A DNA stretch of 64,000 bases from Serilophus lunatus (taxonomy: Eukaryota > Chordata > Aves > Passeriformes > Eurylaimidae): contig VXBA01001267.1 in NCBI GenBank assembly GCA_013399895.1, forward strand, positions 768,471-832,470, read 5' to 3'. How positions within the stretch are numbered: the stretch's first letter is position 1; each line of letters opens with the position of its first letter. The notes under the pieces are model-generated. The model had not been told where the DNA came from and searched no databases. It saw only the letters and a program-made list of their open reading frames with translations. Shown in pieces: positions 36,901 through 48,458 of this stretch. Made by a program: the position numbers and the translations under genes.

Positions 36901-37979
36901 TGTTACTATTATCTTATTAAGTATATGCTTACTTACTGTTGTGTCCCACTCCTATGTGGAAGGGAATGCTCAAGATTTGTAGATGTCTGTGGCCAAAAAA
37001 AGAATGTCAAGAGTCAAAAGGATCTAAAAGAAGCTCAGAAAGTTTTTTAGGAAACACTCAGCATGGAAATTGGTATATATTTTGTCCCTGTAATAATTAA
37101 AATAGAAGAATAAAAAGAAAGAGGGAAGAAAGACAAAACTAAAGGGAGAATAGATAGGAGAGGGAAGGTAATTGTCAGTCCTGGGTGCAGTGTTGATACA
37201 GCTGACAGGGTATCCAAGGTCCTGGTGTTGCTACCCAGGCTTTGTGGGGATATTTTCTTATAGGTAAGTTTTCCCCACCCTGGGATTAAGTTTCTTGCTC
37301 TTAAATGAATGAGCATGTGCCGTCCTGTCTTCCTATAATCAGGGTACATAAAGACCAAAGCATAGAGAAAATCATAAAAGTACAAGTCTATTGTAATCTG
37401 TCAGGCTCCGATTTTCACATTGCAATAAACACAACAAACTCAACTTTATCTAGTTTCTATGGCGCATGTGTGTATCTTAATTAGTAAATGGCATTCACAG
37501 AAAATTTATGTCCATTGCCCTGAGAAAGTGGAATAGCTGTTTGCAATCATCCATTTATTTGCCTACAAAGATAAAAGATGTCCCCCCAGTACCATACCAA
37601 AATTTCATACACAGCTATCTGCACCATACTAAAAAAGCATATGAGCTTGAGGAGTACCTGAAGCCTAAAATTTTATCCTGGCTCTTGATTATTTTTTTCT
37701 TCTGATTGATTGTTTCACTCCAGATCTTTCCTGTCCTCTATTACAAACTATGTCTTGGTCTCTGCAGGCATGTATAGAACCACTGATGCATATTGCTGAA
37801 TATATTTTGGTAGTCTTGCTGATTGCCTGCAGCACAGCATTTCCCTCTTGCAGATTGTCAGCAGTCACAAGATTGGACTTCAGCTCGGCACCATGAAGAG
37901 AGACAAACTAGCCCTGGTAATGTAAGAGCAGACTGTATTAAAGCTTATCAAGTCATCACAGTGCCAAGACCAGGAATGA
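27980..37979. other. 10 kb of AT-rich DNA, no gene seen
   Basis: Only low-complexity features stand out: a TA repeat at 30885-30922, T/G-rich tracts at 33420-33492, 34412-34520 and 36100-36140, an A/C tract at 34718-34762, and a near-perfect palindrome at 34029-34050. At about 37046-37450 a slightly richer patch with ATAAAAGTAC and CAATAAACAC could be an old LTR, but the ends are not definable. Open frames are short and unremarkable. Confidence 0.5.
30885..30922. repeat. (TA)n microsatellite
   Basis: A simple TA dinucleotide tract with one G interruption near its right end. Confidence 0.9.
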
Positions 37980-38300
37980 AGACATGAGGTAGATTGAAAG
38001 TTGGCTGAACTGCCTGATTTAGAGGGTTCTGATCATGACACCCATCTGGGGTCCAGTCACTAGTGGTATACCCCAGGAGTCCATCTGAGGGCCAATCCTG
38101 TTTTTAAATCTTCATTAATGACCTTGACAATGAGGTATAAGGAGCACGCTCTCAGCAAGTTTGCAGAAAAGACAAAACTGGGAGTAGATGATAAATCACA
38201 TGGATGTATTCTTAAAATTCATTCAGAGGAATCTTGAACGGCTGGAGAAATGGGTAAACCGAAATCTTGTAAATCTGAGCAAAGGTAGGAAATGTAGAGA
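37980..38300 (+). mobile_element. CR1 LINE reverse-transcriptase fragment, decayed
   Basis: The order of blocks follows CR1 ORF2 on the plus strand. A stretch with AGTGGTATACCCCAGGAGTC (the P-Q-G loop region) is followed by CTTCATTAATGACCTTGACA and then AGCAAGTTTGCAGAAAAGAC at about 38153. There the two catalytic Asp of the A-D-D box read Glu-Lys. The next block GAACGGCTGGAGAAATGGG is the usual thumb segment. Frame shifts and stops break it throughout. Confidence 0.85.
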
Positions 38301-39747
38301 CAGCAGTGCCAGGCTGTTTTGCACATCTTCTACCTGATCATTTTCTCAAGGGTGGCAAAGTAGGTTAGTTTGATGTCTTTCTGTGTTACCTCAGCAGAAT
38401 TCAGAAGGTTCTGTTTTTTGAGTTCAAAGAAATATAAATCAAACTATATCTTTTTGTGAAACTTATTCTGATTTAGGGGATGAGAAAATTATGTTTTCTG
38501 GATTTTCTTCTCCCTTTTATTTTCTTTGGCTTCAGCATTCCTCCTCAATGCACTTTTATTATGTTTTCTGAATAGGAACTAAAATGGTGATTTCTGAAAT
38601 ACCAATCTGATTACCTTTTAAAGTTTTACTTATAATGATGTGCACTTGGTGGTTTTTATAATGCAAATGGGAAAGGATAACAAAACCTCAAAGAGATGTC
38701 TAGTGGAAAAAGTATATTTAATAAATTTATCTCAGTACATTATCTTCCTATTGGTGGGTCCTATGATTTTATGTGATATTTTGCAATGAACCATAGACTG
38801 TCTAAAGACAAAAGGAATGATTTCCTGAAAGAATAATGTAGAAAATGTCATAAGGTAGCATCAACATCTTGTAGATGGGACAGAATCACCATTCACCGGC
38901 TTCTTCTTCATGGTAACAGAGTAAGGATTTGACACCTACCATCCCGTATCATTGTATGACCTTGCAGTCTTGTCAGCATGAAAGCAAAAGAAAGCCAGAA
39001 CAGTTACTTGTTCTCTATAAAAGCATTATAGTAGGAAAAAATCAACATTCTAAAATGACAAATGCTAGTTAGTAAACCAAAAATGGAAATTTAGATCAAA
39101 TGATACTTTACCTAAGAATAAAAATGTCTTACAAGGATGATAGTAGGGTTGTTCCAAGCTTCAATAAAATTAATTTGTTTTACAAATAGCGTTTCAGGAA
39201 TCTTATTTATGTGTAACTGCACATTATCCTGCCTGCACCCTCATTTTACCAAAAAGTATCTAATGAATTAAAAAGTTAACTGTAAAACATTACGATTATA
39301 ATTTTAGAACTCAGCAATAACTGAGCGATGACTTAAGCCATTATTTGAAAACATGTCTTTAAAGATGATGAAAAAGCTACTTCAGTGATATCTGTCCAAA
39401 GCCCTATCTAGTAAGCAGAAGTAGGTGAATGAAAACACTAAACACACGGACAGGTATTTGAATGTAGCTGTTTCTGAGCTCAGGTTTCCTAGATGAAAGC
39501 CTAATGTCTGATGCGTCCAGTCACCTGAGACACACAGCACAGAAAATTCTGAAATTCTCTAGAGAGAGAAGGGCTCAAAGTTTGAATGCAGATATTGGAA
39601 GGAGAGCTATTCTCCTAGTAGCTAGCAAGTAAGTGATTAGAACACTTTCCTGGGATGTAAGAGAATTGTATATGAATTGTTACAGCTTTAAAATGGACTT
39701 GAACTATATTTGTCTCTGCTTCTTGATCAAATACCACGCTTTATGTA
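38301..39747. other. AT-rich DNA, no gene seen
   Basis: No family or coding motif is recognised. Confidence 0.5.
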
Positions 39748-41100
39748 TGTCATGGGTTAGCTGAGGCTGGGAAAACTTAACCTGTTTTGACTCGGGTTTA
39801 AATAAAGAGATTTCTTTTTTTTTTTCCTTCCCCACCCCCCTCCCCTCCCCGTTCCCTTTTGGCTCACGTGGGGTTTTTTCCTTCTTTGGGAGGTGGGCTG
39901 GGAGAGATGGGCTTGGGGAGGGAGGGGGAGGTGAGAAAGTGGTGATCTTGCGTGGGCACTGCCCGCGCCTCCGACGACAACTGGACGTGCCTGGAATACC
40001 AGGGGAGTGGGAGTTGCTGGAGAGGAGAGGGAAGCGAGGCACAGGTCCTGCCCCTGGGCTCCCCGTGGGGGCTGGGCCGGGGCACCGTGGCAGGCAGGAA
40101 TGCGCGTGTAGCCATGGCCGATTTCGGCTCGGCAGCTCCCGCGGGGGCGGTGGGAGTTCCCCCACCGCTCCTGGACTCGCTGCCGGGCTGGGCATAGCAG
40201 AGCCTGTTGTATGCGGCACACCAGTGCCCGGTGGCAGATGGGTTGCCATGGCTGTCAGCGGCAGTGCCGATCCCGGGCGCTTTGCCTGCCAGCTCAGTTC
40301 TCAGGGATGTCCTGTTTTGCCGCCTGGCTGCGGGTGGCAGCGTGGGCGTGACACAGCCTGGGGAGGTGCGGGGCGGGGAGGTGGGCAGGTCTGCTCCATG
40401 GGTCGGTGGCCCACTGGCAGTCATGCGACGGCTTCCCCCGTGCCGCCCACACTGGCACGGCCGCAGGCGGCAGCCTCAGGGGCAGCCCGATAGCAACATG
40501 TGACGGCACCGTGGTGTTTCGATCCCTGGCGGGGCTCTGAAGGTGGAGTCCAGAGCCGAGGCTGGGGCGGAGCTGGGGTTGGGGCGGCACAGGAAAGACA
40601 ATGGGAGTCAGCGAGGAGCGAGATTGCCTTTTTTGGAGTGGGCTGGAGAAGGCGCACAGGACGGAGATTCGGAAGAATATTTAAGGAGACAACTCGCTAG
40701 CCTCCGTCCCTCTTCTGGCCTGGGAGCTCGCCGTGAAAAGGATTGCTGTCAGCGCCCGCGCTCTTCCATCTTGGAGATCACCACGTGCTCTGCTGGTGGT
40801 CTCGTCCCTCTGGTGGTGGTTCTAGACATTAGACAGACAAATACTACGGGAGCCTACCTTCCATTCACCATTGCTGCTGCCCCCACCCCCACAGCCATCA
40901 GCACCCCCTACCATCTACTCCAGATTAACTGCACTTTTGGACGTTGAAACGGGAAATAAGTTTGTTTGTTTATTTGTTTGTTTGTGGAATTGGTGAGGGG
41001 AGGTGGAATTGGTGTGTGGAGGTGTTGGATCATTTTTGGGGGGTTTGGGAGGTGGTTATTGGGCTCTCTTCAAGGGTTTTTTTGGTATTTTAATGTTTTT
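39748..41100 (+). mobile_element. CpG-rich island, probably a large LTR
   Basis: The composition jumps from AT-rich to strongly GC-rich with many CpG (densest at about 39940-40760), then returns to T/G-rich DNA. The left edge TGTCATGGGTTAGC has the form of an LTR start. ATATTTAAGG at 40677-40686 sits as a TATA box should, at the end of the GC-rich part, before a pyrimidine-rich stretch. The layout parallels the solo LTR at 62370 (TATTTAAG box and a later T/G-rich part). I could not find the right end or a target duplication. The overlapping open frames of up to 186 codons on both strands are Pro/Gly/Ala/Arg-rich composition effects and share no domain. A host CpG-island promoter is the alternative. 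Confidence 0.45.
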
Positions 41101-43202
41101 AAGTTAATTTTTTTTCTTATATCATCATAAATTCTTATTTCTTTAATACCTCTGTATCTGTAATTTATTAATAATCTGTCCACTAAACCTGGACAACATA
41201 AAAGACCAAATCTTCTTCTGGTTATTAATCTATCATTAATCTATCTAATATTAATCTATCTTTCTGTTGGCCTCAACAGTTTCAGTCTGAACTACTCTTT
41301 GCTGTTCAAAAGCCAAGAAGTCTGTGGAATGGAGCTCTGAATTTCACCCATGTTGAATTCACCATCTTTTCTCAGCTGTATCAAGGACCCCTTGGATTCA
41401 GCTCGGAATCTAGCTCTTGGCTGAAAAATGTTGATACATTATAAATTATAATAATTAGTAATATTTTTATGACTGATGATATGACTATTTACATAACTAA
41501 GAGATCCAATGGGTTTACATTATATTATTACATAATTCTTAATAATTATTTAGTGATGAAACTGTGATGAAACAGGCAATTGGTACTTCATAAGAGAATT
41601 CAAGCAAGTGGCCATTAGGTCACCGATCTCTTATTTAGAATTTTTCCTGTGGCCTGAAGCTTAGAAACAGTGGCATTATTATGATAATTATGAAGAATTT
41701 GTATAGCTTTTTTTGCACAGCACTCTAAATGGTTGTTATTAGTCAATAAAATGACATGACTATCATCTTGTACGTGTTAGGTATTCTTTCATATTTTCGT
41801 CAGGAAGGGGCCTTTGTGTCAGGTTTTATTCTAGGAAGGATTTATTTTTTAATATATACTTTTATAGATGGTTATATATGGTTTATGGTTGTTACATACA
41901 GTGCCTATACACATGGTGCTCTATATATTAATGAAAGCAAGCTCAAGAGTTATATATGCTACACCTGGAGCTGAAATCCCTGTGGCTTGCAGAAAAAAAT
42001 AGTTATCTCATTTTTCTTAAAATCCCCAAGGAAGCACCTCTCCCAGCAAAAGCAGAGGTAGTTTTTTACCTTTACTTTGGAAAACACTGTTAACACGGAT
42101 TTTTCATTCTAGAGTTTCAGACATATTTAGCTATTCTGCCTTCCAGTTTTAATGGTAAGAATGTGTTTTGAGCTTGATAAAAATATGGTAGCTTGAGGAA
42201 TGTAAAAAAAAAAGAGAGGGGAAAAAAATCTAGGTCACTTAATCAATGGGAAGGAAATAACTGAAATGCAGTAATGTCAAAAAAGATACCTAGTTGACTG
42301 ATGGTAAGTTGGTCTGAGGTTCCACTACTATGTGGAGAAGCATGAAGCTGCATACTGGATATTAAAGACCAAATATTGCTCTACATGGCACAGTTGTGAA
42401 TGCAGCAAGAGGAATTGTGAGAAAAAGCCTGTGGGTCAAGAAGTTTCGGTGATTCAGTTATGGAGGGAAAGGTTTGCAAAACAAGAACAAGGATTGCCTG
42501 ACAAAAACTGATGAAATTATCAATGAAAGAACAGTAATATATTATCTAAAATGTCCATCTATTTGATTGCTGTATATACCAGGCAACAGGAGGATTCTTA
42601 TTCTGTGATAGGAGTAAATAAGAGGATAATAATTTGAAAATACACCAAATTGAAATTAGGCCCTCTATCAGACAGTGATGCCGATTATTAAGTGGAGTTT
42701 CTATAAACTATAAAAACCTCATTCTAGAGGTTTTTCCCCTCACTTAGTCATATACTTCTATGTATATTGCAAAAAATTAATATTTTTCTACATTTCTCTT
42801 ACTGTACTATTTTTCAAAGAGAAAGCATTTAGACACAAAGAGAATATGAAATGCTGTTATGTCGCTTTTGCAGCATTGGGTAGTGGACCTTATGTAATAT
42901 GCCCTTTTTTTACAAGTAGTCAAATTACTTTTAAGGTATTCTTCCTTACTGTCAAGGGAATGTTTTTACTTTGGTTTTCATGTCATGCACAAATGACATA
43001 TCTAGCCAAATATTTAAATGCTCCTAGGATCCTTAGTTCAATGACTGTTCAAATTGTGCTGCCACATGATTCAGTGATATTGTCCTTTCCTGACAGTCTG
43101 ATTTTCTTGAGAAATTTATTGTCAAGTATCAACTAGAAACTCTTCAGCTAGAGAAAGGGAAAATAGTTTGCAACATAATGTCATAGATCCTTCTGTCTTG
43201 AT
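41101..43202. other. AT-rich DNA, no gene seen
   Basis: A short tandem of ATTAATCTATC units lies at about 41224-41266. Nothing else is recognised. Confidence 0.5.
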
Positions 43203-43362
43203 ATTGACACAGCACCAAACCTGACGAAGTTCAAGAAGCTTTTGGACAATATTCTCAGGCATACGGTGTGAGTCTTGCAGATGGCCCTGTGAAGGGCTAA
43301 AGGTTGGATTCGATCCTTGTGGGTCCCTTCCAAGTCAGCATATTCTGTGATTCTGTAATTTC
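43203..43362 (+). mobile_element. CR1 LINE 3' end fragment
   Basis: About 160 bases end in ATTCTGTGATTCTGTAA, the CR1 octamer tail on the plus strand. They are preceded by the usual GTTGGATTCGATCCTTGTGG and GTCCCTTCCAA blocks. Confidence 0.88.
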
Positions 43363-46300
43363 TCTGGTTTAAACATAATTACAGCAGAAGGTCTGTATTT
43401 GATTGTGATACTAGATCATCATGAAAATACATCACGACTGCTTCAATTATGCGTGCAAATTCAGTTCACTCTTTCAAACCCACTGACACCATATGGATAC
43501 AAACCAGAACAGAATTTAGCCTCAAATGTTAAAGCTATTAAACAGAACGAAAAGGCAAAATTATTTCTGTCAAATATTTGGGTCCTTCCTCATATGGCCA
43601 TTCTCCAACCTTATCACAGCAAAAGCACTCTTCACCCTGTTTAGAGACGTAGTAATTTTTCCTTGTCAATTATATTCTCAGTCACTGAACTGTGAACAGC
43701 TGGTGGTGCGTAACGACCGTAGCGGTTTAAAATTATAGTACCCTTTCTTCTACTATTTTTTTTTTAAATTTCCACATGTTCACTGAATTTCTTGCCATTA
43801 AAATGTATTATCCTGCCTTTAAAACTGCTAAATAAAACTAGAAGAAATGATACAACAGTCAGAATTTATAACGATGGTTATGCATCACCAGCTGCTTGTA
43901 GTTCAGTGATTTAGTGTCTAATTGACAAGGAGTAATTACCTCTCCCTATATAGGGTGAATTGTCAATCTCTCAACACCATTTCCAATTCTAAATATACGT
44001 TACAAAATAAATTTGAGGAAATAATTTGATTTTCAAAGTTTTCAGTATTGTCCCAAATATATAAAAAGAAGTTATTAGTTTGTTTTCAAATAATATATTA
44101 TTAATAGTAGCTATTAATAGAATATTTACACTTTTTAAAGTGCAGGCTAACGATTAGAAATTAAGACATGCATTTTTTGCCTACATGGTGTATTCTGACT
44201 TTACAACAACAAAAAACAAGTTGATTATTTACATACCTTATTGTGCCACAGTCATGTTTTTCTGAATAAGACTGAAAAGAGAGTCCCCTGTAGAACATCT
44301 GTTAGTGCACAAAAAGAAATCTACTTAAAATGGAGATTCTTTGTACGGGGAACTATCTGACAAACATGACAAAACTTGCTTCATTATACTACTATATCAC
44401 TGACCCAAGGAGACCTGGAGGCAGAGGTTGGAACCTACTCGAGTGGCCAGACTGGGCCTTTGGGGTCTTTTAGACTGGGAGATCTAAAATTTCACACAAT
44501 GCCAAATTAAACCTTAAGGCATAGGATCAAATCAAAGAATACCAAAATATGTGAATGTGTTTAGAGGCAAAGATCTTGATTCTTATATGGCTTCTACCAA
44601 TTTCAGGGAAGTAAAGTAACAGGTCTCTCAGAAGCTAAGCTCCAAGTCTGATCAAGGACTTCATTATTTAAATAATGTGCTTTCATAGACTTGGTTACTT
44701 ACGACAATGATAAATGTAACTCATTAATGTGACAAAAAATTATCTCTCCAGAAAGCTCACTCCATGTATGTTAGTGTCCATTCCAGCATGAGTAAGGTAG
44801 ATCAGCTTCCCTGAGACTCTTACGCTTTCAGATCTTTGTTAGTTCTAAACAGGTTCATCTCAACTAAATTGCCTATTGATTTTGAAGTCTAATCTTCACA
44901 GAAATATTAACTCTTAAACAAAATACTTGCTTTAACCATAAAATGTTGTGTTTGGGTTTTTTTTTTTTTGGCTGGTTGTTTTGTTTGCTTTGTTTTATCT
45001 CTCAGAGAGCTTTCCCATTTTAATAAGATTATCAATTTTTACCTGAAACATTAAAATTTCCAGACATAAAAATCTATAAATTACTATTCTCTACATCTGC
45101 GGATTTCACTGTATGCCATTTTTTTCTTGACAATATATATTTTAGGAGCTTACCCATTCCCACTGTGGCAAAATGAGATGCATTGCTGCTGAAGAGATCT
45201 CCTTCTAACTGTGGAAAATGTGTACATGAGTGCATATGGTTCACAGTTCCTGATAACAGCATAGTTACAATGAGTTCTCAAATTAATATGGTGACATTTT
45301 TGCAGGTTAAATTTCTAACAGCATCTATGTCACACACTGGGCATGCGTGGCGTGGTATGTATTCATTCACCTGCTAACTCTTGCTGTGCCTGGGCAGGAG
45401 TATCACTCATAAGTATTCAGGGATACATGCTAGCATTGGTGTGGGCTGTCCAGAGGATAAGTGTCTAAGTGAACATGTTCATTTTCAGTGAGCACTAAGC
45501 TAGACCAGACAATGAGGAGAAGACCTGTGGGGTGGGTAAGTGGGTCTGAGGTCTGGCTGAAGTAGACAGACAGAGAGGCTATGCCAATACTTGAGTTTCC
45601 ATGACTCTGTGTGTGTGTGAGCCTTTGAAACTTGAGAGTCTCATATGTGTCCCTGCACCCATCACCTTCACTTTCATCTAGACCAAGAGGAGGAAGGCAT
45701 GTGACTGTCTGTGACTACGTTTGGTGTAAATCTCACATGTCGGTGCTGCTGATGCAATGCCTTCTCCACAACCTTCTGTGTGGCCAGACCCACCACTGTT
45801 CTCTGTGGATGTATTTCTAGGATGCATGCTCAGCTTTCCTGTCAGATGAACCTGCAAACAGGAAAGAGACAGCTGTGTCTCTTGGCCTGGGCAGAGACCT
45901 TGGGGCACCTGACCAGACTCCAGGGGCCAGGCAGGACATAGCACTGTTTCATGTTTGCTGGAGGTGGTGGCCAGGCTCTTAACATCCTTAACAATTAAAA
46001 AGTAAATAAGGAGATTATTTAACTACATTACTTTGGATTTTTACAATATGGCCGACTATATCTATCTTGGCTAACAGTGTCAACTAGCTGAGTGCTGGCA
46101 TTGGCTTTTGATGGGCCAAGTGTCTGTATCATCTCCAGATGGAGTGGCACAGAAGTGTGCATTCACCAGCAAACTCTTCACAACCTGTGAAATGAAACAG
46201 TCAATTCAGAAGGACAATCCGCCTTAATGTGGATGACTAAACTAGGTCAGGTAAAATTGTGCCTCTGTATAAAACAGTGCAATAATTTTGGGGTTTTTTT

Positions 46301-48055
46301 CCCTGCAGAAAGCATAGAGACTCAACCCTGCTAACCACTATTGGAGATATATCAGATTAATTGAATGTCAATTTTTTTAATATTATTTATGCTTAGGTAG
46401 AATTCTTCAAATAATTATCTGCTGATAAAAGAATTTATCCAGGCCAACATAGAAGTGTGTGAGAATTTATTTGTTAGAATAACTGTTTAAACTACTGTTC
46501 TCTATTCAGCCAGTCTTTCAATTTCTAAGAAAAAAATAATACAGTAAAGGGAGGGCTTTATTGGACTACCTAATTATTACCTGTGAAGATATCATACCAA
46601 TTATTATTTTTAAATGTTCTGAAAATGAGCTCTATCAGTCTCTCTGTTACTGTTTTGATACAGATTCCTAGGATGCCTGGCTTTTTCATGTGTTACCCTC
46701 TATGCTGTATTACTGTTTTTTACAAAATTACTGTGTAGCTACTTCTCAATACTGTTATATTTCTTCACAGTCTAACTGGCTGAGTGGCTCAATTAAGTGA
46801 TAAAATTGTGAGGATTTGCATGGTAATGTCGCAATTTTAAAAGCCATGCAGTCTCAATATTTTGAACACTTTTTGATCACCTCAGAGCTTTGAATAACCC
46901 ATGTGCCCAGACTATATAGCAAAGAAGATATCTTCACCTACAACTCCTTTGCCTGAAATAAAAATGTCTCACTACATTCCTGAAATAGAAGATTTAAAAG
47001 TACTCTTTGTCTGGAAATTATCATTAAACTAGAACCTTTTATATGATTATTGCTTTACGCATTTTTTCCTGCCAATTCAACATTTTTTCCTCTCCTTATA
47101 GAAAAAAATAATGTCCCATAAAAAGTATCATGTATCTTGGGCTTCACTGATTTCTGGTTGAATCTTTTCTGACTCTTGAAAGTCCTTTTTAAATTATAAA
47201 AACTTCAGTGCCTCTGAAACATGGACTAAAGACACTTGGAGGGATAGTTCCTTCCAGCTAAGGAAGGTAGAAAAAAAAGCAGTGGTGTCATAAGCATGCC
47301 AGTGAATGCAGAAGCTATGTTATCACAACTTTTCCCCTTCTCTATGAATGTTTAATTTTCTTAAAGCATTTGGTGAGACTACTATATCCAGATCAGTAAC
47401 AGCCACATATTTACTGAACTTAAAGAGTTTCAAGGATTTTCTGAAGGACTTCACAGAAGCTATGCTGGCTTTTCCCAAATGCAAATCAAAATTTTCCAGG
47501 TGTTCAGTAATCTTTATAAGCCTCCAGTTTCGTTGCTGTACACCTCAGGCTTTTCTTAAGATTTGTGTAACACTTGCCACCCTCCGTTTTTCAGGCATAA
47601 CTGGAATTGTAAGTGAGAGGTTCAAAACTATCTTTAGCCCAAGGGGATTCTTACTGTTTTCTCAGTTTTTTGTTCTACAAAACCATCACAATAACTCTGA
47701 TTTCAGACATATCCTCAGTTAAGTCACACTCTAACCCCTCCATTACCTTTCAAAATTTATTGACAATTAACAATTCAGAGAATTCTTTACAGTCTCCGTG
47801 ATGGCTTTCTCTCCTCTTAGTGTCCCTGTGCAGTTCAGGAAACTTAATCACTGATCTCAGGTCTCCAGACAAGTGTTGGCCATAGCTATTCAGACAATTT
47901 TCCTGACTTACCACTTTCTACCATGTCTGCTGCCTAGGATTAGAAACCAGTCCTTCCTTCAAGGATTCTGCAGGAGAGACCTAGGCAGCAAAGCTTTGCT
48001 AAAGGAATTAAACTAAGATATAAAAGTGGAAAGAAAGTATTAAAAAGATGTGGAC
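43363..48055. other. AT-rich DNA, no gene seen
   Basis: A richer patch at about 45390-45980 has no open frame with a recognisable domain (the longest is 88 codons, minus strand). A T/G tract lies at about 44945-44995. The 124-codon frame at 47348-47722 has no family signature that I can see. Confidence 0.45.
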
Positions 48056-48458
48056 ATACCAAAGCAAAACCAGCAAAGGACCACAAAGATAACTAAGGGA
48101 CTAGGGCTTTGGTCATATAAGGAGAGGCTGAGAGAGCTGGGACTGTTTTAACTGGAGAAAAGAAGCCCCAGGGGGAAAGGGAAAAAGGGAGCCAGATTCT
48201 TCTCAGCAGTCCCCACGGATAGGATAAGAGGCAATGGATACAAATTAAAACGCAAGACAATCCACCTAAACACACAAAATAATATTAAAATCGTGATGCC
48301 CATAGAGGTTGCTGGCTCTCCGTCTGTGGAGAGATTCAAAACATGACTGGACACAATCCTAGAAAACCTGCTCTAGGTGATCCTGTTTAAGCAGGTGTTT
48401 TGGACCAGATGATCACTAGAGGTCACTTCCAACCCGAATGTTTCTGTGATTCTGCAAA
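48056..48458 (+). mobile_element. CR1 LINE 3' fragment
   Basis: The plus-strand CR1 tail starts at the GAGAGGCTGAGAGAGCTGGG block and passes through TAGAGGTTGCTGGCTCTCCG, GACCAGATGATCACTAGAGG and TCACTTCCAACCC. It ends TTCTGTGATTCTGC at about 48456. Confidence 0.92.

Noticed and set aside
39704..40590. Overlapping open frames of 98 to 186 codons on both strands
   Set aside because: They overlap on opposite strands, are Pro/Gly/Ala/Arg-rich and have no domain. High GC lowers stop frequency, so they are composition artefacts.
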